A DNA stretch of 64,000 nucleotides from Endozoicomonas sp965261315 (GCA_965261315.1 CBDHDM010000066.1:1-64000); one strand, 5' to 3'; positions 44,791-54,508 are shown, counted from the first letter of the stretch. Notes: a model not told the origin generated them from the sequence alone. Numbers and translations are program-made.

Positions 44791-45135
44791 TTATGGCGTG
44801 TTATGAATTACTGACCTCAATACTCGTTCACCTTCAAAGTAAACGGTCAGTCTTTGATCTGGGTAATACCAACGGGTAATTGCAGGCTCACCAATTGTAT
44901 CTGTCTGGCTGGCAGTGCCCAGCAGTTTTTTGACGTCATCCATGGTTTGCCCATATTCCGGTAAGGCTTGGGAGTGGCGTAGCTGGTTGGACTGGCTACC
45001 CACGGGGACTACGATAGAGCCATCAAAGTGCTGGATTTCTTGAGACGAATCGTTATTGGCAGATACTTTGGCAGTAAAGGGCAAGTTAATGGTCATCAGG
45101 GCTGCTGATAAAAAGATCAAAAGTATTCTGGTCAT
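44791..45135 (-). CDS. Small periplasmic protein
   Basis: 114 residues with a signal peptide (MTRILLIFLSAALMTINLPF, cleavage near VSANN). The mature part has a SmpA/OmlA-like layout: PEYGQTMDDVKKLLGTAS, then TRWYYPDQRLTVYFEGERV. Such folds occur in small envelope proteins and BamE relatives. ATG 45135 gives the signal peptide directly. It overlaps nothing and ends one base after the AraC stop, in convergent orientation. Confidence 0.7.
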   Translation of the reverse strand: MTRILLIFLSAALMTINLPFTAKVSANNDSSQEIQHFDGSIVVPVGSQSNQLRHSQALPEYGQTMDDVKKLLGTASQTDTIGEPAITRWYYPDQRLTVYFEGERVLRSVIHNTP

Positions 45136-45444
45136 GTGTGAATTTGCCTTATCCCTGTGCTGATAGCTCCATTGGGAAATATCAGCATTCAATATACTCT
45201 TATAAACGAACATTCGTTCAAAATCAGGCTACTTTATCTCAGGTCTGGCCGGACAGGAAAGGTACAGACGGTCATTTTGCTCATGTTGTCAGGCAGTTGG
45301 CAGAAATAGATGCAAAGGGCAGGAAAATTCAACAGGATTCGGCAGCCTTTATGGCATAATAGGCATCTTGTCCTTACTGATACAGGCACAGCGTGTTCTC
45401 TTTTGTACATTGCAGCAGGGAAACAGGCAGAACTGGCAGCATAA

Positions 45445-46689
45445 ATGTTTAGACCATTACCTTTTTTTATAGGTTTGCGCTATACCCGCGCAAAGCGAAG
45501 GAATCACTTTATTTCCTTCATATCCGGTACGTCCATGGTGGGACTGACTCTGGGTGTTTCTGTCCTGATTATTGTGTTGTCAGTGATGAACGGCTTTGAC
45601 CGCGAGCTCAAGCAGAGAGTGCTGGGTATGGTTCCTCATGCCACGATTACCGCAGCGGGTGGTGGTATTGACGACTGGGAAGAGCTGGTGACGACTATCC
45701 CTGAAAAAGAGGGTATTGAAGCAGCCGCTCCCTTTGTGGATGCCCAGGGGATGCTGACCAATGGTGATCAGGTTCGTGGGACACTGGTTTACGGTGTTGA
45801 CCCTGAGTATGAGAAAAAAGTATCGATTATCACCGATCATATGAAACAGGGCGTTCTGGAAGACCTGAAGCCCGGAGAATTCGGCATTTTACTTGGCGAG
45901 ATTCTGGCCAATTATCTGGGGGTTTCTGTGGGTGATAAAGTGACCATGGTGCTCCCGGAAGCCAGTGTTAACCTGGCGGGTGTTTTACCCCGGCTCAAAC
46001 GCTTTACCGTCGTGGGTACTTTCTCTGTTGGTGCTGATGTGGATGGCAATCTGGCCTATGCACACCGGGAAGACCTGGCACGGTTCCTCAGGGTACCTGA
46101 AGGAGTTACCGGTATTCGCCTGAAAATGGATGACCTTTTTGCTGCGCCAAAACTGGCCTGGAATGTGGCCGTCACTTTGCCTGGCCGCTACTACGTTCAG
46201 GACTGGACTCGCACCCATGGCCGTTTATTTCAGGCTATCCAGATGGAAAAGACCATGGTTGGACTTCTGTTAACCCTGATTGTTGCGGTTGCTGCCTTTA
46301 ACATTGTCTCTACATTAGTGATGGTGGTGACAGACAAGCAAGGCGATATTGCCATTCTCAGAACCTTTGGTGCCAGCCCGAAAATGATTATGGGGGTCTT
46401 TATGGTGCAAGGGGCTCTGATTGGGGTTATTGGTACACTTCTGGGCGTTGTTCTGGGTATTGCAGGCGCACTGAATGTTTCTGAGATAGTCAATGCCCTG
46501 GAGAAGCTTCTGGGTATTCACTTCTTGAGCCCTGATGTTTACTTTATCAGTTATCTGCCTTCAGAATTAATGTGGCAGGATATTATGGTGATCAGTGTAT
46601 CTGGTCTACTGATGAGTTTCCTGGCAACCCTTTATCCGGCGTGGCGTGCCTCAAAAATCCAGCCTGCAGAGGCTCTGCGTTATGAATAA
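45445..46689 (+). CDS. lolC: Lipoprotein-releasing ABC permease, LolC/LolE family
   Basis: 414 residues with four membrane helices (about residues 25-50, 270-295, 315-345 and 375-400) and a large periplasmic domain between the first two. Start MFRPLPFFIGLRYTRAKRRNHFISFIS is typical. With LolD it extracts lipoproteins from the inner membrane for the LolA carrier. Only one permease gene is present here, so it may work as a homodimer of LolF type, unless lolE lies elsewhere. Confidence 0.92.
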   Translation: MFRPLPFFIGLRYTRAKRRNHFISFISGTSMVGLTLGVSVLIIVLSVMNGFDRELKQRVLGMVPHATITAAGGGIDDWEELVTTIPEKEGIEAAAPFVDAQGMLTNGDQVRGTLVYGVDPEYEKKVSIITDHMKQGVLEDLKPGEFGILLGEILANYLGVSVGDKVTMVLPEASVNLAGVLPRLKRFTVVGTFSVGADVDGNLAYAHREDLARFLRVPEGVTGIRLKMDDLFAAPKLAWNVAVTLPGRYYVQDWTRTHGRLFQAIQMEKTMVGLLLTLIVAVAAFNIVSTLVMVVTDKQGDIAILRTFGASPKMIMGVFMVQGALIGVIGTLLGVVLGIAGALNVSEIVNALEKLLGIHFLSPDVYFISYLPSELMWQDIMVISVSGLLMSFLATLYPAWRASKIQPAEALRYE

Positions 46690-47392
46690 TCCTGAAGTAC
46701 GGCCAGCCGTGAAGAAAGTAGTACTTGAATGCCGGAAAATCACCAAAGAGTTTTCAGAGGGGCCTGAAAAGCTGGAAGTCCTGAAAGGGATTGAGCTTCT
46801 GATAAAGCCTTCAGAAAGAGTGGCTATTGTTGGCTCATCGGGGTCCGGTAAAACGACATTGTTGCAGTTGCTGGCAGGGTTGGATCGTCCCTCAAGTGGT
46901 GAGGTGCTGCTCTGTGGTCATCAACTGATGAATGTCTCGGAACATCAGCAGGGTGAACTGCGGAATCGCCATCTTGGCTTTGTTTACCAGTTCCATCATC
47001 TGTTGCCAGAGTTTACGGCTCTGGAAAATGTGGCCATGCCATTGTTGTTGCGCAAGGAAGTATCCGTTCGGCAGGCGAAAAATCGAGCCGAGAAAATGCT
47101 TGGCATGGTCGGGTTGTCGAAAAGAGCATCTCATAAACCTGCAGAACTTTCCGGTGGAGAGCGTCAAAGGGTTGCTATTGCCCGTGCACTGGTTGCCAAG
47201 CCAGACCTTGTGCTGATGGATGAGCCAACGGGTAACCTTGACCCTCATACAGCCAGTAAAATTCATGAACTGATGGAGTCTCTCAGTCAAAAACTGACAA
47301 CCAGCTTTATCGTGGTGACTCATGATATGGATTTTGCCCGGCAGATGGATAGGGCATTACGTCTGGAAGATGGGCACCTTGTGCCTGCATAA
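46682..47392 (+). CDS. lolD: Lipoprotein-releasing ABC ATPase LolD
   Basis: About 236 residues. Walker A GSSGSGKTTLL lies near residue 53, the LolD-specific FVYQFHHLLPEFTALENV follows, then the signature LSGGERQRVAIARAL and Walker B LVLMDEPTGNLD. The ATG at 46682 overlaps the lolC stop by 8 bp, indicating translational coupling. A strong terminator follows with no lolE gene. Confidence 0.95.
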   Translation: MNNPEVRPAVKKVVLECRKITKEFSEGPEKLEVLKGIELLIKPSERVAIVGSSGSGKTTLLQLLAGLDRPSSGEVLLCGHQLMNVSEHQQGELRNRHLGFVYQFHHLLPEFTALENVAMPLLLRKEVSVRQAKNRAEKMLGMVGLSKRASHKPAELSGGERQRVAIARALVAKPDLVLMDEPTGNLDPHTASKIHELMESLSQKLTTSFIVVTHDMDFARQMDRALRLEDGHLVPA

Positions 47393-47393
47393 T

Positions 47394-47422
47394 AAAAAAG
47401 CCCTCGATAGAGGGCTTTTTTT
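47394..47422 (+). terminator. Terminator after lolD
   Basis: AAAAAAGCCCTC-GATA-GAGGGCTTTTTT, immediately after the lolD stop, with a strong T-run. Confidence 0.9.
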
Positions 47423-47438
47423 CAATAACGTTGATCAG

Positions 47439-47709
47439 TTATTGATTATCACCACTTTTTTTCTCTTCATGGATGACATAAACCTTAAAAGGTTTGCTTT
47501 CTTCTGCCGGTCCATCGTAGCCATCACCGCCCTTGAATTGACTTTCAGGCCAGGAAAAAATCGACTGAGCTGAACGTCTGTCCGGAGTGGTCTGAAATGT
47601 AGTAGGCATTATCGCCTCCGGTTACTCTTTTCTCATCCGCGATGGCTGATGCTGCACTGATGGCTAATCCGGCAATGAGGGTCAATGTGGTAGCAACTCT
47701 GATGATCAT
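47439..47709 (-). pseudogene. Small secreted protein, probably frameshifted
   Basis: From ATG 47709 a signal peptide (MIIRVATTLTLIAGLAISAA, cleavage near SAIAD) leads into KRVTGGDNAYYISDH and then a quick stop. In another frame the sequence SIFSWPESQFKGGDGYDGP continues to KVYVIHEEKKSGDNQ and a stop at 47439. Joined by one frameshift near 47560-47600, they give a periplasmic protein of about 88 residues. This could be a recent mutation or a base error. The family is not known to me. Confidence 0.5.
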
Positions 47710-47843
47710 GGTCAGTCCTTTGAATTTTGTTTTCTGGCTTTATTTTTATCGTCCATCACCAAATATGTATTAGGGGGCGTTGACAACGAGCCATGGGCCT
47801 TGAATTAATGTCAAATTCAAGGTTCTGGTTCAGCCCTTGTTTA

Positions 47844-48107
47844 CTACGCGTCAGCCATGTGAATCAGTGAAACGGTCTGGTGGAGAGTATCAAGCCTGAT
47901 TTCCCCGTAATGCCCCCACCAGTCGCAAGCCTCCAGACAAATATCGATAACAAAACCAGCCTGATCTTCCTCGAAAGATTTTATTGTATTAAACCCTTTG
48001 GAAGAGTCAGTCATATATTGCAATAAGAACCAGTTACCCTCTTTATCACTTATAAAACTATAAGCAGCCTGGTGATAGAGGGGACGATTGAGGGTAACCA
48101 CATTCAC
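47844..48107 (-). CDS. Small uncharacterised protein
   Basis: 87 residues, acidic, with clusters of aromatic residues (GNWFLLQYM, CDWWGHYGEIRLD). No signal peptide or known domain. The composition looks like a compact alpha/beta protein with real codon use. It lies alone between the frameshifted secreted protein and egtB. Confidence 0.55.
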   Translation of the reverse strand: MNVVTLNRPLYHQAAYSFISDKEGNWFLLQYMTDSSKGFNTIKSFEEDQAGFVIDICLEACDWWGHYGEIRLDTLHQTVSLIHMADA

Positions 48108-48550
48108 AAATAACTTCTCTTTCCCTGAGTCTATTATCAGGCTGAGAGCAGTAGTGACAAAAGAAGGATGCTAAGTGTATTAAAAAGGAGCTGCATATTA
48201 TTTGTTCTTAATTCAGCGGTTGTGTAAGAGGGCATTTCCAGATGGTTATGGATAAGGTATAACCTGGTCATGGAATAAAATGAATAGATAAGTAGTATTT
48301 TTTATATGAATTTATTTTTATAGACAAAAAGTGACTAAATAACACCACACTCTAAGCAATGTGCTATTTTTGATCGTCATATAGACCTACCTTAAAACTA
48401 ATCACAGCTTTGAAAATCACTCCTCTGCAGCATATTAGCAAGGTTCAGTCATTTATTTTCAATAGATTTTTATTGGGGAGAGTGCTGTGCGACATGTGTT
48501 AATGCAGATTTGCCATAAAGCACTGTTCGAAACCACATAAGGAAACACCA
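48108..48550. other. AT-rich region upstream of egtB
   Basis: 443 bp with no convincing gene. It should contain the promoter of egtB-egtD. The last 15 bp give an AAGGAAAC ribosome site for egtB. No operator-like palindrome was recognised. Confidence 0.4.
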
Positions 48551-49888
48551 ATGCCTTCGGTGGAAGAGTTGATCAAACTCGATAATGATACAGAAATTCA
48601 TCCGGCCGCTGATCGCAGTGGGTTGTTAAAGAGCTTCATTGAAACCCGACAGCAGTCGGTTGCACTGTGCAGTGCACTTGAGATTGAAGACTATGGCCTG
48701 CAAGCAGCCGCTTTTACCAGTCCACCAAAATGGCACCTGGCTCATACCAGCTGGTTTTTTGAAACCTTTTTGCTGAAGCCTTTTGCCACAGAATACATTG
48801 CTTTTCATCCCGCTTATGAAGTCTTGTTCAATTCCTATTACCATTCGATTGGCGAGCAGTACCCAAGACCACAGCGAGGCTTGTTATCAAGACCTACGTT
48901 CAACGAAGTGATGGCCTATCGTCATCACGTTGATCAGGAATTGCATGCGTTATTGGTATCGGTATGCCATGAACATTATGCCGAAAGGGATGACGTTTTT
49001 CGCCGGGTACAGCTGGGAATTCAGCATGAAAAGCAGCATCAGGAACTGTTTTTAACAGATCTGAAATATTCACTGTCCAAAAATCCGCTTTACCCTGGTT
49101 ACTCACCCCTTGAGAGTAATTGGAATGAGTATGAAACAGCTCATTCAATCAGTTCACAATGGCTTCAATATCAAGGTGGTCTGTTTCAGCTGGGTGTTGA
49201 TCAAGATAAAGATACATTCTCTTTTGATAATGAAAGTCCGGCTCATCGTGTACACATCGAGCCCTTCGAATTATCGGACCGGCTGGTCACCAATGCTGAA
49301 TTTCAGACGTTTATTCATGATGACGGCTACCATCGTCCAGAGTTCTGGCTATCTGATGGTTGGGCTGAAGTTCAACGGGGGCAATGGTGCCAACCGCTAT
49401 ACTGGTGCGAAAAGGATGGGCAGTCAATGGAGTTCACGTTGTATGGGCTGCAGCCAAGGCTGGCCAACCAGCCGGTATGTCACTTAAGTGCCTATGAGGC
49501 TGATGCTTATGCCTGCTGGGCCAATGCAAGGCTACCCACTGAAGCCGAGTGGGAGTTTGCTGTGGTTCAGCAAGGAGAGGGAGAATCCATTTCTGGAAAA
49601 ACATTTCAGCCCATTCCCGCTGAAAATAACATTCATTCAACCCGGTTAAAACAACTCTATGACAGCTGCTGGCAGTGGACATCCAGTGCGTATCGTCCAT
49701 ACCCTGGCTTCAAGGTGGGTGCTGGGGCGATTGGCGAATACAATGGCAAGTTCATGTGCAACCAATGGGTATTACGCGGTGGCTCCTGCGTCAGCCCAGC
49801 GAACCATCTCAGGCCAACCTACCGAAATTTTTTCTACCCTCGTGACCGTTGGCAGTTCTCCGGACTTCGCCTGGCAAGAGGTATTTAA
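48551..49888 (+). CDS. egtB: Ergothioneine biosynthesis sulfoxide synthase EgtB
   Basis: 445 residues: an N-terminal DinB-like iron domain and a C-terminal formylglycine-enzyme-like (FGE-sulfatase) domain. The three-His iron site is seen in HLAHTSWFFE (His62/His65) and QHEKQHQE (His159, His163). The C-terminal domain shows RLPTEAEWEFA and VLRGGSCV. EgtB uses oxygen to couple a thiol donor to the imidazole of hercynine. egtD follows 68 bp downstream; egtA, egtC and egtE are not nearby, so the thiol donor cannot be told. Confidence 0.93.
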   Translation: MPSVEELIKLDNDTEIHPAADRSGLLKSFIETRQQSVALCSALEIEDYGLQAAAFTSPPKWHLAHTSWFFETFLLKPFATEYIAFHPAYEVLFNSYYHSIGEQYPRPQRGLLSRPTFNEVMAYRHHVDQELHALLVSVCHEHYAERDDVFRRVQLGIQHEKQHQELFLTDLKYSLSKNPLYPGYSPLESNWNEYETAHSISSQWLQYQGGLFQLGVDQDKDTFSFDNESPAHRVHIEPFELSDRLVTNAEFQTFIHDDGYHRPEFWLSDGWAEVQRGQWCQPLYWCEKDGQSMEFTLYGLQPRLANQPVCHLSAYEADAYACWANARLPTEAEWEFAVVQQGEGESISGKTFQPIPAENNIHSTRLKQLYDSCWQWTSSAYRPYPGFKVGAGAIGEYNGKFMCNQWVLRGGSCVSPANHLRPTYRNFFYPRDRWQFSGLRLARGI

Positions 49889-49956
49889 TCAGTTATCAAT
49901 AGCCCCGTTATTGCCATCTCACATGCATTTTTGATTTGCAGTCAAAGGAACCGTTT

Positions 49957-50931
49957 ATGTCTGAACCTGCCATTATGGAGATTGAAAATGTTAATTTTCA
50001 AAACCATCAACCCGTCAATAATGACAAAAAAGAGATTCTGGAAGGCTTTCTACGCCCACAAAAAATGCTGAACCCAAAGTTTTTTTACGATCATCATGGC
50101 TCAGTGTTATTTGAAAAAATTACTCAGCTGCCGGAATATTATCCGACCCGAATTGAACGGAAGATATTGAAAGACAATGCTCAGTCGATCGCCGATCACT
50201 GTGGTACTGAGACCATTTTAATGGAGCCCGGCAGTGGCAGCAGTGAAAAAGTTCGTATCCTGCTGAATACCCTGCGTCCAAAGGCTTATGTACCGATGGA
50301 TATTGCAGGGGATTTTTTACTGGAATCGGCCATTAAACTGGGGTGGCAGTTTCCCTGGCTCGATATTCACGCAGTATGTGCTGACTTTTCCCAACCCGGC
50401 TGGATCCCGGAGAAAATACCGGAAGGTAAACGACTGGTGTTCTATCCGGGATCAACGTTTGGCAATATGCAGCCTGAAGATGCCCTGGACTTTCTTGAAA
50501 AATTGAAAATTTTTCTGAATGGAAGCGGTGGAGTGTTAATCGGGATCGACTTGCACAAACCAGAACCGCTGCTGAATGCTGCCTATAATGACAGGGAAGG
50601 GATAACCGCGCAGTTTAATCTGAACGCACTGAATAACATTAATCAATTAGCCGAGGCTGATTTTGATCTGGCGAACTTTGAACACCACGCATTTTACAAT
50701 TCCAATGAACAGCGTATTGAAATGCACCTGATAAGCCAGCGGGATCATAGGGTCAGTATTGATGGTGAAACCATTACTTTCAGCAAGAACGAAACCATTC
50801 ATACCGAAAGCTCTTATAAATACACGCTGGAGAGTTTTTCTGTGCTTGTGGCCAGTGCAGGTTTTCGGGTAGTTAATAGTTGGGTGGATGAGGAAGCACT
50901 GTTCAGCGTCCACTACCTGGAGTTTCATTAA
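49957..50931 (+). CDS. egtD: L-histidine N-alpha-methyltransferase EgtD
   Basis: 324 residues from ATG 49957. EgtD trimethylates histidine to hercynine with SAM. Family blocks are present: QKMLNPKFFYDHHGSVLFE, MEPGSGSSEKVR (SAM loop), PMDIAG and FYPGSTFGNM. It ends with SVLVASAGF... SVHYLEFH. Co-directional with egtB, forming the core hercynine-to-ergothioneine pathway. Confidence 0.93.
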   Translation: MSEPAIMEIENVNFQNHQPVNNDKKEILEGFLRPQKMLNPKFFYDHHGSVLFEKITQLPEYYPTRIERKILKDNAQSIADHCGTETILMEPGSGSSEKVRILLNTLRPKAYVPMDIAGDFLLESAIKLGWQFPWLDIHAVCADFSQPGWIPEKIPEGKRLVFYPGSTFGNMQPEDALDFLEKLKIFLNGSGGVLIGIDLHKPEPLLNAAYNDREGITAQFNLNALNNINQLAEADFDLANFEHHAFYNSNEQRIEMHLISQRDHRVSIDGETITFSKNETIHTESSYKYTLESFSVLVASAGFRVVNSWVDEEALFSVHYLEFH

Positions 50932-51008
50932 AAGACAAAGTAGAAATTACTGAGTAAAGTAACCAGAACCTGATTGTACAATACACACTTTGAATAATTG
51001 GAAAAATC

Positions 51009-51389
51009 TTGACCAAGTCATACGATGGCAAGCTTAAGGCAGACACTGTCAAAGCACAGGGAGTCGCCGATGATGGCAGCCCCATGCGCTATCCAAAAGC
51101 CTAAAAAACCATGGTCAAAACGCTGAAAATCACCATACCCAGCGGTGGTGAGGCAGGTTGGCATTACCATCCCTACCCGGGGTACGGCTATACCATCTCC
51201 GGCACCATGGAAGTAACCCTCAAGGATGGCCAGAAAAACCGTTACGAAGCGGGAGAAGCCATTTATGAAGTGGTGAACACGGCACACAATGGTCGCTGCA
51301 TCAGTAAAACACCGTGTGACCTGATTGTTACGTTTACCGGGGTTGAAAATGAGCCAATAACGGTGATGCTCCCTCAGAAAAAACAGTAA
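51009..51389 (+). pseudogene. Cupin-domain protein with in-frame stop
   Basis: Frame TTG 51009 reads TKSYDGKLKADTVKAQGV... YPKA, hits TAA at 51102, and two codons later continues MVKTLKITIPSGGEAGWHYH to 51387. The order matches small cupins in which 'SWDG...YP' precedes 'ITIPxGxxxxxHxH'. The metal-binding His pair (WHYHPYPGYG) and beta-strands follow. One stop therefore seems to have split a cupin of about 125 residues; a short downstream product from ATG 51111 is possible. Confidence 0.6.
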
Positions 51390-51493
51390 ATCATGAGTAA
51401 AACCCGAAAGCGCACACCTCAATGTGCGTTCTACCACCGCTTATTTCCAAAAACGCTATTCCATCGGGTTTACAAATAAGGTACAAGTTCCTT

Positions 51494-52354
51494 ATGAGAA
51501 CCCCGAAACGAATACAGCCCCTGGTTGATGAAGGTCTGGTGGATGAAGTACTCCGCCAGCTAATGAGTGGTAAAGAAGCCGATGTCTATGTGGTACGCTG
51601 CGGATCCGAGATCCGTTGTGCCAAAGTGTATAAAGAAGCCGCCAAACGCAGCTTCAAAAAAGCCGTCCAATATCAGGAAGGCCGTAAAGAGCGTAACAGC
51701 CGAAGGCAACGCGCCATCGAGAAAGGCTCAAAGTTTGGCCGTAAACAGCAGGAAGAAACCTGGCAGAACGCCGAGGTGGATGCCCTGTTCCGGTTGGCAC
51801 GAGCTGGTGTAAGAGTCCCTAAGCCTTACATCTGCCTGGATGGCGTACTACTGATGGAACTGGTCACGGATGATGATGGTCAGGTTGCTCCTCGACTGGG
51901 CGAAGTCACCATGTCTGCCGAACAGGCCAGAGAAGACCATGCCATCGTCATGCATTACGTGATGCTGATGCTTTGCGCCGGTCTGATTCATGGTGACCTG
52001 TCGGAATTCAATGTGCTCGTCGATGAGTATGGCCCGGTAATCATCGATCTGCCACAGGCCGTGGATGCATCTGCCAACAACAATGCACGCGCAATGTTGA
52101 CCAGGGATATCCAGAACATCACGGACTACTACGCCCAGTTCGCGCCAGACTTGCAGAACAACCGGTATGCCAAAGAGATGTGGGCCCTTTATGAAGAGGG
52201 TGAACTGACGCCGGAGACTGAATTGACCGGACACTTCGAGGAGGTTGAAAAATCAGCGGATGTTGATTCAGTCATGGAAGAAATCAAGGCCGCTCTGGCC
52301 GAAGAGCAGCAACGACAGGAACGACTGAGAGAGTCAGACAATCCTGATGTCTGA
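51494..52354 (+). CDS. RIO1-family serine protein kinase
   Basis: 286 residues. RIO kinase motifs are clear: MSGKEADVYVVR (P-loop type), CAKVYKEA (ATP lysine), LIHGDLSEFNVLVD (catalytic loop) and VIIDLPQAVD (metal-binding loop). Bacterial RIO kinases of this kind occur in many proteobacteria with unknown substrates. ATG 51494 is chosen because it begins the conserved region; the frame is open further upstream. A terminator follows. Confidence 0.92.
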   Translation: MRTPKRIQPLVDEGLVDEVLRQLMSGKEADVYVVRCGSEIRCAKVYKEAAKRSFKKAVQYQEGRKERNSRRQRAIEKGSKFGRKQQEETWQNAEVDALFRLARAGVRVPKPYICLDGVLLMELVTDDDGQVAPRLGEVTMSAEQAREDHAIVMHYVMLMLCAGLIHGDLSEFNVLVDEYGPVIIDLPQAVDASANNNARAMLTRDIQNITDYYAQFAPDLQNNRYAKEMWALYEEGELTPETELTGHFEEVEKSADVDSVMEEIKAALAEEQQRQERLRESDNPDV

Positions 52355-52372
52355 TAGGGAGTGAATTGATTA

Positions 52373-52399
52373 AAAGCCCGGACTTCCGGGCTTTTTCTT
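52373..52399 (+). terminator. Terminator after the RIO kinase gene
   Basis: AAAGCCCGG-ACTT-CCGGGCTTT followed by TTCTTT, 20 bp after the stop. Confidence 0.85.
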
Positions 52400-52593
52400 T
52401 GTCCATCATATTTCCTGCTGTGCTCGCTATAAAAGACCGAAGCTCTTAAGCTTGTTAAACATAAAAATACCCACATACAAAATAATCATGCAATTAACAA
52501 AGAAACTGATAATTTCGTTCAGAAACTAATGTTTGACATTATTTTTTAGTTAAAATTGAAATTATCAATTAGAAAACTTATTCATTAATTATA

Positions 52594-53324
52594 TATTGAT
52601 CTGTGACAATTATAGGTAGCTATTGACGTATGATGTTATCCTCTACCTTATAAATGAGGTAGTAATGGACAGCATTGACGGACGCAGACTTTCCGACTCC
52701 ATCAGGGAGGAGATTCGATTCAAAGCCATAAAAGACTGGCATTCAGGCATGAATCCTACAAATCTTGCTCGAAAGTATGGCACCTCAAGAAAAATCGTCT
52801 ATCAATGGATTGATCGTTATAACCAAGAAGGCTGGGATGGCTTGAAAACCCGGACAGGTAAAACTGGACCCAAGCCCAGGCTCCAGGCATCGGTTAAACC
52901 TTATTTCAGTAGTGAGTTCAGAAGGTAGCCTGAGGTACAAGACATTCACCGGAAAAATGGATCGGTTTATGTTTGTTAAATATCTAAAGTCACTGGTTCT
53001 CAGCGTTGATAAGCCAGTGATCATCATTACTGATGGACATCCTGCACACCGAGCGAAGTATACGAAAGATTACGTAGAACAAGAGCCGAAGTTGCTGGGC
53101 CTACACTTGCTGCCAAGCTATTCCCCGGAGCTGAATCCTGATGAACAAGTCTGGAATCACCTTAAAGAAAAACCTGGGAAAACCGCTTTGAAGACCAAGG
53201 CTGACTTTATAGAGTTCATTCGAAGTAAAATGAGAGCACTGCAAAAAATGCCGGAAGCAGTAAAAGGTTTCTTCAGATTGCATAACACCGGATATGCCTG
53301 CAGACAGTGTTACCTATAATGGTA
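52594..53324 (+). mobile_element. IS630-family element, internally deleted, copy 1
   Basis: 731 bp almost identical to 61595-62320. Inverted ends share ATTATAGGTA. The upstream shared sequence includes TATTGATCTGTGA. The first catalytic Asp region of the transposase is missing in both copies. IS630 elements target TA; the exact duplicated TA is not resolved here. Confidence 0.82.
52665..53319 (+). pseudogene. IS630-family transposase, deleted and frameshifted
   Basis: The first frame (ATG 52665) gives an N-terminal HTH (NPTNLARKYGTSRKIVYQWIDRY) and stops after the deletion point. The second frame starts with SSEGSLRYKTFTGKMDRF and holds the second Asp (IITDGHPAHR) and the catalytic Glu (SPELNPDEQVWNHLK). 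The segment with the first Asp is absent, so the enzyme is inactive. Confidence 0.8.
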
Positions 53325-53545
53325 AGGAATCAATAGTACAAAACAACAAAGGTGGTTTGTACTGACTTAAATATCCAATCGACCAGTCATTTTATATGAT
53401 TTCAAATGGCTAACTACTTACTTACTCTCAATGATAAGCTGTCATTATTCTGATTAACTTTCTTCATTGATTGATGACAGGCGGTAGCTATTTATCGATG
53501 TTTGGTAAAATGTGGTTTCACTAAATCATACCCCTAATCAATGAC

Positions 53546-54437
53546 CTGTCTCTTAGTCACAAATCCTAATCTTGGTTTATCCTTTTCCGAGACAAACCAA
53601 GATCATGATTCCTTTACCTCCTCAACATTGGTCTGAACAAATTTTTGGATGTGCCAATTTGGGAGAACACTCAGTCAGGTCAGGGCTGGGTGACATCGGG
53701 GGGACCAGAAAACAGTATATCCAAAGGCATTTGGGCACACTCAGTGATGTTACTGGATGTAGATAGTGAACGAACTATAGGCTTGATTGATCAGCAACGC
53801 TGGAGTAAATATTGAGCACAGGCTGGGCGCGCAAATATCAAAGGTTATCAGTGTCTGTGACCGTGAAGCTGATGTTTATGAGTACATCCGATTCCAGTTG
53901 ACTCATTGCAGAAGGTTTGTTGTCAGGGCAACACAAAAACAGGATTTTAATAGACGATGAACGACTACTTTTTGATGCTCTGGCTGCGGAGCCTGTCCTG
54001 GGAAAATACACAGTTGATGTTCCTCAGCGAGGTGGGCGAAAAGCACGTAAAGCCACTCTGCAGGTAAAGAAGAAAACTGTAACAATACAATCACCTCAAA
54101 GGCCAGGTGGTCGGCTTGAACCCATAACGGTTAAGGCTGCTCTGCGCTGACAATTTGCAACGCCTGGCAGTCATGCTGATGTTTGTAGCGGTTAGATTGC
54201 TGCAGATCAGAGAGGCCCTGATGCTACCTTATAAAAGACAGAAAAAAGACGACAAAACCTGGAATGAGAATACACTGGCCTGGCTTCTCCATACCATTGC
54301 CAAAGTGGGTGGCTGGTGTGATTCAAAACGCACTGGCATACCTGAATGGCTGGTCGTATGGAAAGGCTGGGCAAAACTGCAAGACCGCTCCACACCTACC
54401 GAATGACGAGAGGTGTGGATATGTAACTAAGAGACAG
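53546..54437 (+). mobile_element. Tn5/IS50-like IS4-family remnant with mosaic-end-like termini
   Basis: Terminal inverted repeats CTGTCTCTTAGTCACA at 53546 and CTGTCTCTTAGTTACA (minus strand, ending at 54437) closely resemble the 19-bp Tn5 mosaic end. Flanks AATCAATGA (53536) and AATCAAAGA (54438) match in 8 of 9 bases but with a one-base offset on the left, suggesting a worn 9-bp target duplication. Confidence 0.75.
53605..54406 (+). pseudogene. Tn5-like transposase, heavily deleted
   Basis: The N-terminal fragment MIPLPPQHWSEQIFGCANLGE matches the start of Tn5-like transposases. Middle fragments (KAARKATLQVKKK-like, from 53917) and the C-terminal fragment with AVMLMFVAVRLLQIREALML and VVWKGWAKLQD are in different frames. 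Large parts of the catalytic core are missing. Confidence 0.72.
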
Positions 54438-54508
54438 AATCAAAGACAGGGGTTATGTCTTCCATTTTGCATAAGCGGAAGATTCAAGACCTACTCTCGT
54501 CGTTTTAC

